From UBA5972 sp964466385 (GTDB lineage Bacteria; Pseudomonadota; Alphaproteobacteria; Rhodobacterales; Rhodobacteraceae), in contig CAYXNM010000007.1 in the NCBI GenBank assembly GCA_964466385.1, positions 1 through 36,891 on the forward strand: a stretch of 36,891 nt of DNA, in the 5' to 3' direction. A model generated the notes under the pieces. That model worked only from the letters and a program-made list of their open reading frames with translations, searched no databases and was not told the origin of the DNA. The position numbers and the translations under genes were made by a program. The first letter of the stretch is position 1. Each line of letters begins with the position of its first letter. Positions 16,254 to 24,289 of the stretch are shown in pieces.

Positions 16254-16730
16254 ATGCTTAGGCGCTTCGTTGGTTTGTTCGTTTTTGTTTTTGCTGTGAG
16301 TTTTGGCAGCATTTCGGTTTCTCAAACGGCTCTTCGGATAGTTTACGAGGCCAGCGGTGTCGATCTGGATCTGACGCTGCAGGACCTTCAGTCAATGCAG
16401 CAGTTCGAAGTTGTGACCGCGAACGAATTCGTGGACGGCACGAAAACTTTCCGGGGCCCGCTTGTACGCAACATCCTGGCGCGTTCGAATGCACTTGATT
16501 CCAAGCACGTCGTTCTGACCGCCGCCAACGATTACCAGGTCGATGTCGATGTCAGAGAGTTTTTCACCTACGACGCAATTCTTGCCCTGACCATGGATGG
16601 TGTTGCACTGTCGGCCCGCGACATGGGACCGATCTGGATGATATACCCCATGAGCGATTTTGAGGTCCTGCGTGACCCCGTCTATAACAGCCGCCTGATC
16701 TGGCAGGTGATCATGATGGAATTTCGTTGA
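16254..16730 (+). CDS. Exported SUOX-fold (molybdopterin-oxidoreductase-like) small protein, putative sensor accessory
   Basis: 158 residues from ATG at 16254, chosen over ATG at 16227 because AAGGAGG (16243-16249) precedes it at ideal spacing. Residues 1-25 (MLRRFVGLFVFVFAVSFGSI...) form a signal peptide, so the mature protein is periplasmic. The pattern LTLQDLQSMQ...VDGTKTFRGPLVRNIL...LTAANDYQVDVDVREF...ARDMGPIWMIYPM...SRLIWQ matches the oxidoreductase molybdopterin-binding (SUOX) domain fold in a short stand-alone form. It contains no cysteine, so it lacks the Mo-ligating Cys of true sulfite oxidases and is probably a binding or sensing protein. Its stop overlaps the TTG start of the membrane histidine kinase (TTGA), pointing to co-translation and a joint role. 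Confidence 0.7.
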   Translation: MLRRFVGLFVFVFAVSFGSISVSQTALRIVYEASGVDLDLTLQDLQSMQQFEVVTANEFVDGTKTFRGPLVRNILARSNALDSKHVVLTAANDYQVDVDVREFFTYDAILALTMDGVALSARDMGPIWMIYPMSDFEVLRDPVYNSRLIWQVIMMEFR

Positions 16731-18409
16731 GCAAGAACTACAAAATAGCAAGGCTTGCGGGCTTTGTTGTTGTCGTCGTTTCGTTGCTGGTTGCCGGTGT
16801 CGGGTTCAAGATCGTGCGCGATGACGTCAACGTGTTGCGCGATTCCGGTCGCGAGAACATACTTTGGTCGGCGGTCCAGACAGAGATCGAACTGTTACGG
16901 TTTTTGCACGAACTCGAACAGTTTGCCGAGGGTCAGGGTCAGAGTTCCGTCGCATCGGTCAATGTCCGGTTTGACATATTGTGGAGCAGGGTCGCGCAAT
17001 TCGATCAGGGCTCGGCGGGGCGGCGGCTGAAGTCTTATGACCAAACGGACAAAGCCGTCGATCGTCTTTTTAGCAAGATGAAGGAGCAGGAACCCCAAAT
17101 CCTCGCGCTCAAATACGACGATTACGGGCAGGCCGTGGAACTGGTCGCGGAATTCAGGCCGTTTCTCAAGGAACTTCGCAACCTCAGCCGGTCGGTCCTG
17201 CACGGCGAGGAACATGCGCGTGCCGGGTATCGCGAGAACCTGGCCAGCAGTTCGTCAACATTGACGATCATCAGCGCTCTGGTCGTCATGGCCAGTATGA
17301 TCATGCTTTTCGTTTTCTCGCGCGAGTCCAACCGCTTCAGGGTTCTGGCCGAACTGAACGTAAGATTGCTGGCCGTTTCGGACAAGGCGAACGAGGCGAA
17401 ATCCCAGTTCCTGGCGATGATGAGCCACGAGTTGCGAACCCCCATGAACGGTGTTCTGGGGCTGTTGGCGCTGGCCAGACAACAGGGTCTGGGCGTCCGT
17501 CAGGAGGGGCTGGTCATTCAGGCCGAACGTTCCGGACGGCAAATGATCGGATTGCTCGAGGATATCCTTGATTATTCGGGGCTTCAGGATGGAAATCTGA
17601 CGCTCGAGCAAAAACCCTTTGATCCGAACGAACTGGCGCAGGCCGTTTCCGACATGTTTCAGCCTGTCGCAAAGCGCGAGGGGACAAAATTCGGTGTCAG
17701 CGTCGACCCATCCTGCCCAAGGCTTGTGATGGGTGATTTCGTGCGTATTCGTCAGGCTCTCAACCACCTTGCCACCTATTTGCTGGAAACCGCGGGAACA
17801 CGGTCCATCGCGCTTGATATTTCCCATGCGAACGGGGCGTTGAGGGCCGCGATATCGTTTGACTACAGCAAAACAGGCGGCGAGTGGCGGCCCGAACTTA
17901 TCATGGGCACAGCCGCCCAATTGCCCGGACGTTTTGCAACCGAAGCTTTGGGTCCGTCCGTCGCGCGCGGTCTGATCGATCAAATGGGCGGAACAACCCT
18001 GCTTGATAGTCCTGTAAACGATCGTATCGTGGTCCTTGTCCGCATCCCGGCCGAGGAATTCTTCACGCAGTCCCTTCTGATTGCGATTGAGTGCAAGTCA
18101 ACCGCGCTCAAAGCCATTTGCAAGGCCGCGCTGCAACCACACAACGTCACCTTTCTGGAGAAGGGCGATACGCGTGCGCCTCATGTTGTGATCATCCAGG
18201 CCGGCACTGCCGCGGAACGGGAAGTCGTTCAAAAATGGGAAAATGTTCAGCCCCACGCCCTCCTGGTGGCGCTGGGCAGACCGCTGTTCCGGAATGCGTT
18301 TGATGATGTCATGGACGTGCCCATTGATGTTGTGAACGTGAACCGGCAGAAATTCATGCAACTTCAACCCGATTCAAACACGGTTGCCCGAAATTCCGGA
18401 ATGCGCTAA
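16727..18409 (+). CDS. Membrane histidine kinase with intact H-box but degenerate ATPase domain
   Basis: 560 residues from TTG at 16727, overlapping the preceding stop. Membrane helices at about residues 10-28 and 176-197 flank a ~147-residue, mostly helical periplasmic sensor region. The HisKA dimerisation domain has His234 in MMSHELRTPMNG. The following ATPase region lacks the usual landmarks: the N-box position reads LNHLATYLLE, no DxGxG motif is seen (FDYSKTGGEW), and the glycine-rich lid is LGPSVARGL. The last ~110 residues look like a receiver fold without a phosphorylatable Asp. It may therefore be a phosphatase or allosteric partner rather than an active kinase. Next gene: a soluble hybrid kinase 66 bp downstream. 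The exported SUOX-fold protein upstream is the likely ligand sensor. Confidence 0.8.
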   Translation: MSKNYKIARLAGFVVVVVSLLVAGVGFKIVRDDVNVLRDSGRENILWSAVQTEIELLRFLHELEQFAEGQGQSSVASVNVRFDILWSRVAQFDQGSAGRRLKSYDQTDKAVDRLFSKMKEQEPQILALKYDDYGQAVELVAEFRPFLKELRNLSRSVLHGEEHARAGYRENLASSSSTLTIISALVVMASMIMLFVFSRESNRFRVLAELNVRLLAVSDKANEAKSQFLAMMSHELRTPMNGVLGLLALARQQGLGVRQEGLVIQAERSGRQMIGLLEDILDYSGLQDGNLTLEQKPFDPNELAQAVSDMFQPVAKREGTKFGVSVDPSCPRLVMGDFVRIRQALNHLATYLLETAGTRSIALDISHANGALRAAISFDYSKTGGEWRPELIMGTAAQLPGRFATEALGPSVARGLIDQMGGTTLLDSPVNDRIVVLVRIPAEEFFTQSLLIAIECKSTALKAICKAALQPHNVTFLEKGDTRAPHVVIIQAGTAAEREVVQKWENVQPHALLVALGRPLFRNAFDDVMDVPIDVVNVNRQKFMQLQPDSNTVARNSGMR

Positions 18410-18475
18410 ATAGGAGAACGAAAAACAACTACAGGGTGTTATTCCCACACGACACTTATTGAATGGAAAGCGAAC

Positions 18476-20050
18476 GTGACCGCCGAAAAACCAGACGATC
18501 CGATCCGGGATGAAAGCCAGACCCAGTTGCCGCGCGACAGGTTCTCGTTGCTTTCTCACGACCTGAGGTCTGCGCTTTCCGATATTGTTGGCGGGCTCAG
18601 CCTGATTGACGCGTCCCGGCTCGACCCGGAAACATGCGCTTCGATCGATCGGGTGTCCGCCGCGGGCAGGCTCCTGGCGCGGCTGCTGGACGAAACACTG
18701 AATGAAAAGGAAATAGCGGCCCAGGACGGCGTAACCCGCGCGGTCAATGTCAATCTTGCCGAATTCCTGGAGGATATCCGGAAACGCTGGTTTGCGCGCG
18801 CCGCTGCCGAAAACATCCGTTTTGGGATCGACTGCTCCGGTTCGTTGCCTGCGATCGCGACGATTGACCGGATTTCGCTTGAACGCGTCCTGGCCAACCT
18901 GATCGGGAACGCGATCAAGTTTTCGGAGCAAGGAGCGGTGGACCTGGCGGTATTTTGCGACGAAGAGAACGCGCTTTGCTTTTGTATCCGTGACGAAGGG
19001 CCGGGGATCTCGGCGGATGCGATCTCGCGTCTTTATGAGTATGGCGGGCGACCGGCGCGAACCGAAAAACCCGGCAGCGGTCTGGGGCTATATATCGCCA
19101 AGGAACTGTCCGACCTCTTGGGCGGATCGCTGGAAATCACGAACCGGACAGACAAGAACGGTGTTCTTGCCGTGTTTTGCCTGCCCCACGAAGCCTGGTT
19201 TGACCGCACGCTGCGCCGTGCTGGCAAGTCGGACGCGAACAAGACCCCGGAGGATCCGGTCGATCTGACGGGATTGCGAATTCTCCTGGCCGAGGACAAC
19301 AAGACCAACCAGCTGGTGGCGACCCAGATGCTGGGGGCCATGGGGGCGGAATACTGCGTGGCCTCTGACGGGCTGGAAGCGCTGGAAATCCTGAAAAGCG
19401 AAAGCTTTGATCTGGCGCTTCTGGATATTGAAATGCCACGCATGTCGGGGCTTGAACTGATCAAGGCTGTGCGCGCCATGCCCCCGCCGCTGTCCAAAAT
19501 GCCGCTGGTTGCACTGACCGCTTACGTCATGCGCGAACACCGTGAACGCATTCACGCAGCGGGGGCTGACGGGATCATCGCCAAGCCGCTGATGAGTCTG
19601 GGGGAACTTGGCGTGGCGGTGCAGGAATATTATCAGGCCTCAAAAAAGTCGGTGTCCGCGGACAAACCCGAAACATGCGCTGAAAAAGAAAACGACACGG
19701 TGATCGACCGCGCTGTCTTTGACGTGCTGGTTTCAACGATTGGCGCGGCGTCAACATCGGAACTGCTGGAAAAACTGATGGCTGATACCGATACGGTCGC
19801 CGAGGGGCTGGGACGCGGTCGGCGAAACCTCGATCTGGCGGAAATCAGATCGCAAACCCATATTCTGGTTTCCGTGGCAGGGGCGATCGGGGCGCGACGG
19901 TTGCAGGGCCTGGCGCAGCAACTGAACGCGGCTGCCAACCGCGAGGAAGCCGCGCCCGTGATCGACGACTTGTGCAGGAAATGCCTCTCTGGTCTTGCCG
20001 AGCTTCAGGGGTTTATACTGGAACGGCAATCCACGGTCCCGACCGGCTGA
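18476..20050 (+). CDS. Soluble hybrid histidine kinase: HisKA-ATPase-receiver-HPt
   Basis: 524 residues from GTG at 18476 (upstream AATGGAAAG). No membrane segment. HisKA has His28 in SHDLRSAL. The ATPase domain is intact: N-box Asn141 and Asn145 in LANLIGNAIKFS, DEGPGIS (173-179), and GSGLGL (200-205). The receiver spans ~266-390 with phosphorylatable Asp317 in LLDIEMPRMSG, and Lys370 in AKPL. The C-terminal HPt-like part has His462 in THILVSVAGAIGA; the Lys two residues after His in most HPt domains is missing (HILVS instead of HxLKG). Phosphate could pass His28 to Asp317 to His462 to the response regulator that follows 30 bp downstream. This layout combines a LuxN/Q-like kinase with a LuxU-like transfer module, fused in one chain. 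Confidence 0.88.
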   Translation: MTAEKPDDPIRDESQTQLPRDRFSLLSHDLRSALSDIVGGLSLIDASRLDPETCASIDRVSAAGRLLARLLDETLNEKEIAAQDGVTRAVNVNLAEFLEDIRKRWFARAAAENIRFGIDCSGSLPAIATIDRISLERVLANLIGNAIKFSEQGAVDLAVFCDEENALCFCIRDEGPGISADAISRLYEYGGRPARTEKPGSGLGLYIAKELSDLLGGSLEITNRTDKNGVLAVFCLPHEAWFDRTLRRAGKSDANKTPEDPVDLTGLRILLAEDNKTNQLVATQMLGAMGAEYCVASDGLEALEILKSESFDLALLDIEMPRMSGLELIKAVRAMPPPLSKMPLVALTAYVMREHRERIHAAGADGIIAKPLMSLGELGVAVQEYYQASKKSVSADKPETCAEKENDTVIDRAVFDVLVSTIGAASTSELLEKLMADTDTVAEGLGRGRRNLDLAEIRSQTHILVSVAGAIGARRLQGLAQQLNAAANREEAAPVIDDLCRKCLSGLAELQGFILERQSTVPTG

Positions 20051-20080
20051 TAATCCCAACCCGGAAGAGAACTTCTGCTG

Positions 20081-21469
20081 ATGAGTTCCGAGCTTCTCCT
20101 GATCGAAGACATGCCTTCGCTGCGCATGGTCTATGAGGCAATTCTCAGGAAAGCGGGGATAGATGTGGTGTCTGCGGGGACCGCCACTGAAGGGATACGG
20201 GCATTCCTGGAGCGGACGCCGGACATTGTTCTTCTGGATTTGATGTTGCCGGATCGCGACGGTCTTGACCTGCTGCGCGATATGATGAACAGAAATCCCG
20301 CGACCAAAGTGATCGTTATCACGGCCAACGGTTCGATCAACAAGGCGGTCGAGGCCATGCGTGCGGGCGCCGTGGAATACCTGGTCAAACCGTTCAGCGA
20401 AACCCGGCTTGTCAGCGTCATTGAAAACACCGGGGTCTTGTCGATCGGGGGCCGGGGGGAACCGTCGGTTGACGAAACGACTGACGATTTTCACGGTTTT
20501 ATCGGGTCCTCGGCGCCCATACGCGACATCTACCGCAAAATCGCTTCAATCGGCGGCTCGACGGCGACGGTCTTCATTTCGGGCGAAAGTGGCACCGGGA
20601 AAGAGATTTGCGCGAACGCCATTCACGCGACTTCGAAACGCGCGACCAGACCGTTTGTTCCGCTCAATTGCGGGGCCATTCCGGCGGATTTGCTGGAAAG
20701 CGAGGTTTTCGGCCACCTCAAGGGGTCTTTCACCGGCGCCATCGCCGACAAGATGGGGGCTGCGGGCGCTGCCGACGGTGGCACGATGTTTCTGGACGAA
20801 ATCTGTGAAATGGATCTTAACCTTCAGACCAAGCTCCTGCGGTTTCTGGAAACGTCGACCATTCAGCCCGTCGGGGCGGTGTCGGCGCATCGTGTCGATG
20901 TCAGGATCATCTGCGCAACCAATCGCGACCCCCATGAGGAAATCCGGCGCGGCCGGTTTCGCGAAGATCTTTTCTACCGGCTCCACGTTGTGCCCATTCA
21001 TCTGCCGGCCCTGCGCGACCGGGGCCTGGATGTTGTCGAAATCGCACAGAAAATGCTGGTCAAATACGCCAGGGAAGAAGGCCGGCGATTTCAGGATCTT
21101 GCCCCGGAGGTCAATACCCTCTTTCAAAACCTGAACTGGCCCGGAAACGTGCGCCAGTTGCTGAATGTCCTGCGAAACGTCGTGGCCCTTTATGACGGTG
21201 TCAGCGTGACCAATGCCATGCTGCCGCTTGAGATTCTGCATCTCAGCGAGGATGCCTCCCTTTCTGCCAAAGCCCCGTCCCGCCGCGATCTGCCCGAGAT
21301 CGAGGAACTGGGCACGCTGATCGGTCGTCCATTGGCGGAAATCGAACGGCTGGTGATCGAGGAGACGATTGCCCGAAACGAAGGGTCGATCACAAAGGCT
21401 TCGCGCGTGCTCGAAGTCTCGCCCTCAACGCTCTACCGCAAGAGGGAGAGCTGGTCCGGGACCAATTGA
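20081..21469 (+). CDS. LuxO/NtrC-type sigma-54-dependent response regulator
   Basis: 462 residues, starting MSSELLLIEDMPSLRMVYEA after GGAAGAGAA. The receiver (1-~120) has Asp53 as acceptor (VLLDLMLPDRDG) and Lys107 region VKPF. The AAA+ domain (~145-375) has Walker A GESGTGKE, Walker B GGTMFLDE, and arginine-finger-like FREDLFYRL. The loop that contacts sigma-54 reads GSFTGA in place of the usual GAFTGA. A Fis-type helix-turn-helix (SITKASRVLEVSPSTLYRK) closes the protein. It activates sigma-54 promoters when phosphorylated. The N-terminal layout is most like LuxO. The target genes are not identifiable here; sites upstream of the cassette are unknown. Confidence 0.9.
   Translation: MSSELLLIEDMPSLRMVYEAILRKAGIDVVSAGTATEGIRAFLERTPDIVLLDLMLPDRDGLDLLRDMMNRNPATKVIVITANGSINKAVEAMRAGAVEYLVKPFSETRLVSVIENTGVLSIGGRGEPSVDETTDDFHGFIGSSAPIRDIYRKIASIGGSTATVFISGESGTGKEICANAIHATSKRATRPFVPLNCGAIPADLLESEVFGHLKGSFTGAIADKMGAAGAADGGTMFLDEICEMDLNLQTKLLRFLETSTIQPVGAVSAHRVDVRIICATNRDPHEEIRRGRFREDLFYRLHVVPIHLPALRDRGLDVVEIAQKMLVKYAREEGRRFQDLAPEVNTLFQNLNWPGNVRQLLNVLRNVVALYDGVSVTNAMLPLEILHLSEDASLSAKAPSRRDLPEIEELGTLIGRPLAEIERLVIEETIARNEGSITKASRVLEVSPSTLYRKRESWSGTN
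21452..21464. terminator. Possible short hairpin between convergent regulator and ccoS genes
   Basis: TGGTC, a 3-base loop (CGG) and GACCA form a stem at 21452-21464 within the last codons of the response regulator gene. It lies just before the convergent ccoS end. There is no adjacent U-tract, so a role as bidirectional terminator is weakly supported. Confidence 0.2.
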
Positions 21470-21477
21470 CATCGGTG

Positions 21478-21636
21478 TCAGTCCATCGGTTTTTCGTCGT
21501 AATCCTTGCGCAGTATCCGGTTGGCGTCGCCTTCCGGATCGTCAAACTGGTCGTGCTTCAGCAACCAGAAAAACCCCGCCAGCCCAAGCCCGCCCAGGAA
21601 CAGGGAAACAGGAATGAGATAGACGATGATTTCCAC
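21478..21636 (-). CDS. ccoS: Cbb3 oxidase maturation protein CcoS
   Basis: 52 residues, below the size easily found by ORF callers: GTG at 21636 opens MEIIVYLIPVSLFLGGLGLA and it ends ...KDYDEKPMD with TGA at 21480-21478. It has one membrane helix (about 3-25) and the characteristic short acidic tail DDPEGDANRIL. CcoS is needed to insert heme b and copper into CcoN. It follows ccoI by two bases, so it is co-translated with it and ends the ccoGHIS unit. Confidence 0.93.
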   Translation of the reverse strand: MEIIVYLIPVSLFLGGLGLAGFFWLLKHDQFDDPEGDANRILRKDYDEKPMD

Positions 21637-21638
21637 GG

Positions 21639-23828
21639 TCAGCGAGTCCGCCAGGCATTGAGAGTGACCGTGATGGATGACGCCGACATGGCCAGCGCGG
21701 CGATCAGCGGCGTTGCAAGCCCTGCCAGCGCGAACGGCACCGCGATCAGATTGTAAAGGGCTGCCAGCGCGAAGTTTTCCTTGATCCGGCGGCGTGCCGC
21801 GCGTGCGGTTGAAACCGAGGTCAGAAGTGCATCAAGGCTGTCCCCGAGGATCACGATATCAGCCGCGACGCGCGCAGCGTCGATCGCCGTTGCCGGGGCA
21901 ACCGACACATCGGCACGCGCAAGGGCGCCGGTATCGTTCAATCCGTCGCCCACCATCAGAACGCGGTGCCCTTCGTTCTGCGCCGACGCGACGAGGCGCA
22001 GCTTGTCCTCGGGTGTCGCCCGCGTGATGACCTCGACCCCTCCCAGGACCGCGGCGATCTGACGCCCCGCATCCGGGGTATCCCCGGTCACGATACGGGT
22101 CTTGATGCCAAGTTCCGACAGGTTATCGATCAATGTGCTGACACCGGGTCTGATCTCGTCCCGGAAGGTCAGTGCAACGGGCGGCTTTCCGGGCATCGCC
22201 AGATAGGTCGCCGTCGTTCCGACGTCGCTGGCCCCCACCCAGTCCGCGCGGCCAAGACGAACCTGCTGGCCCGAAAGGTTTCCTTCAAGCCCGTATCCCG
22301 GCACTTCGCGGATATCCGTGAACCTTGGGCCTCCTGCTGAATTCGGTGGGCCGGCTGCGACGAGGACCGCACGCGCCAGCGGGTGTGCGCTGCCAGCGGC
22401 CAGCGCGGCCGCAACCTCAAGAATGTCCGCATCGATGCCGTCAGCCCCGATCAGACGTGGCACGCCAAGCGTCAGTGTTCCGGTCTTGTCAAATATCACA
22501 GTGTCGATCGTCGCCAGACGTTCAAGCGCTGTCGCGTTCTTCAGAAGAACGCCATGGCGAAACAGACGCCCGCTGGCGGCGGTGTTGACGGCGGGAACGG
22601 CCAGCCCCAGGGCACAGGGGCAGGTGATGATCAGAACTGCAACAGCAATGTTGATCGACAGACGCACGTCACCCGTCGCCAACAGCCAGCCTGAAAAGGC
22701 CAACAGCGCAAGGACATGGACCCCCGGTGCATAGATCGCCGCCGCGCGATCGGCAAGCGAGGTGTAACGGTTTCGCCCCGTCTCGGCGAGGGCGACAAGG
22801 GCTGCGATCCGTTGCAGGGTGGACTCGCTCGCCTGCCGGGTGATTGAAACTGTCAACGGTCCGGTCAGGTTGATTTCTCCGGCGTTGAGGCGGGTATTCG
22901 GACCCGCGTAAACCGGCAGCGTCTCGCCGGTCAGAAACGCGCGGTCAATTTCGGTTTCGCCGTTTATGATCTCGCAATCGGCCGGGATTCGGTCGCCGGG
23001 ATGAACCCTGACCAGATCCCCTTCCCTCAGATCCGCAAGTGCGACCTTTTTGGTGGTATCCCCCTGAATCCTCAGAGCGTGGGGCATTTCAAGGGCTGCA
23101 AGTTCCTGCGCCGCCGAGCGCGCCGAGGCCCGTGTCCGGTAATCCAGATACCGCCCGGCCAGCAGGAAAAACGTCAGTGAAAGGGCCGCGTCAAAATAGG
23201 CGTCCTGACCGCCAATGGCCGTTTCCGCCAGTGAAAGACCAGCGGCCAGAAAGATCGCGAGCGAGATGGGAACATCCATGTTCAACCGCCGCAGACGCAG
23301 AGCGGATGCTGCATTGCGGAAAAAGGGCTGCGCGCAGAACGCAATGGCGGGCAGCGCGATCGCGGCCGAGATCCAGTGCATCAGATCGCGCGTCGCGGCC
23401 TCGGCGCCGGCCCACACGGCCACCGACAGCAACATGACATTCATCATGGCGAAACCCGCGACCGCGAGGCGGGTCAACAACTCGCGCCCCGCCGGGTCAC
23501 CCCTGACGTCGCTAAGCAACGAGGCGTCAAGTGCGTGGGCCTCATATCCGATCGCGGCCAGGGCTTCGATCAGGGACCGGGGCTCGACAGCTCGGTCACT
23601 GCGAATCTCAACCTGTTTTTGCGACAGGTTGACCCGTGCGGACAGGATTTCGGGCAGCGCCAGCAGACCCGTTTCCACCGCCGATATGCACGCCGCGCAG
23701 TGAATGGTCGGCAGTGAAAGCACGATCCTGACAGCGGTCCCCGCGGCGTCCTGTGGCGCTTTTGGCCTGTTGACCGGCGCAAGGCAGCCCGGACAGGCGG
23801 CGGGACCGGGCAAGGACTGATCGGACAT
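21639..23828 (-). CDS. ccoI: Copper-transporting P-type ATPase CcoI/FixI
   Basis: 729 residues starting MSDQSLPGPAACPGCLAPVN. The N-terminal heavy-metal-associated domain has CAAC at residues 44-47, and an extra CPGC sits at the extreme N-terminus. P1B ATPase signatures are all present: the CPC ion-binding site (ITCPCALGLA), phosphorylation motif DKTGTLT, HP of the nucleotide domain (SAHPLARAV), and GDGLNDTGAL. About eight membrane helices. It exports Cu(I) toward CcoN for the CuB centre of cbb3 oxidase rather than for detoxification. ATG at 23828 is three bases before the end of ccoH, so the genes are tightly coupled. Confidence 0.96.
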   Translation of the reverse strand: MSDQSLPGPAACPGCLAPVNRPKAPQDAAGTAVRIVLSLPTIHCAACISAVETGLLALPEILSARVNLSQKQVEIRSDRAVEPRSLIEALAAIGYEAHALDASLLSDVRGDPAGRELLTRLAVAGFAMMNVMLLSVAVWAGAEAATRDLMHWISAAIALPAIAFCAQPFFRNAASALRLRRLNMDVPISLAIFLAAGLSLAETAIGGQDAYFDAALSLTFFLLAGRYLDYRTRASARSAAQELAALEMPHALRIQGDTTKKVALADLREGDLVRVHPGDRIPADCEIINGETEIDRAFLTGETLPVYAGPNTRLNAGEINLTGPLTVSITRQASESTLQRIAALVALAETGRNRYTSLADRAAAIYAPGVHVLALLAFSGWLLATGDVRLSINIAVAVLIITCPCALGLAVPAVNTAASGRLFRHGVLLKNATALERLATIDTVIFDKTGTLTLGVPRLIGADGIDADILEVAAALAAGSAHPLARAVLVAAGPPNSAGGPRFTDIREVPGYGLEGNLSGQQVRLGRADWVGASDVGTTATYLAMPGKPPVALTFRDEIRPGVSTLIDNLSELGIKTRIVTGDTPDAGRQIAAVLGGVEVITRATPEDKLRLVASAQNEGHRVLMVGDGLNDTGALARADVSVAPATAIDAARVAADIVILGDSLDALLTSVSTARAARRRIKENFALAALYNLIAVPFALAGLATPLIAALAMSASSITVTLNAWRTR

Positions 23829-23831
23829 GGC

Positions 23832-24287
23832 TCAGTTGACCCAGATGGGCAGCCGCTGGCGAAAGGCCGTTCCGTCTGCTGCGATTGCGCGGACGCGAAG
23901 CTCCCACTTTCCGGGCGCCAGTGAAATCTCGCGGCGGTAGGGCGGTTGTCTTGCGTCGAAATCGAGCGCGACGTCGGCGTTGGCATGCGTCGCGCGCCCC
24001 ACTGTGACGTTTAGCGAACCAAGCAGCGGAGGCTGACCATTGCGATCACGGATCACAAGCGTCACAGCCTGGCCATCGAAATGCGTTTCCAGTTGCCAGC
24101 CCAACCGCTTCTGCGCCGCGCGCTCGGCATCGAATGTTTGCGAGGTCACGTAGGTATTTTTGACCTCAAGCCCCGGAAAGGTGCCAATCGCCGAAATGGC
24201 CAGCGTGACGTTGGCCCCGATGATCACGCCAAACATCGCCAGAACGATTGCCAGAACCTTGCGGCCGGTCAGGGGTTTTGTGCGCAT
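23832..24287 (-). CDS. ccoH: Cbb3 oxidase assembly protein CcoH/FixH
   Basis: 151 residues from ATG at 24287, with AGGAG seven bases upstream; ATG at 24293, overlapping the ccoG stop as ATGA, is the alternative and adds two residues. Typical FixH layout: basic N-terminus (MRTKPLTGRK), one membrane helix (about 11-33, VLAIVLAMFGVIIGANVTLA), then a periplasmic beta-rich domain of ~115 residues ending APGKWELRVRAIAADG. It stabilises the oxidase complex during assembly. Followed three bases later by ccoI. Confidence 0.94.
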   Translation of the reverse strand: MRTKPLTGRKVLAIVLAMFGVIIGANVTLAISAIGTFPGLEVKNTYVTSQTFDAERAAQKRLGWQLETHFDGQAVTLVIRDRNGQPPLLGSLNVTVGRATHANADVALDFDARQPPYRREISLAPGKWELRVRAIAADGTAFRQRLPIWVN

Positions 24288-24289
24288 AC

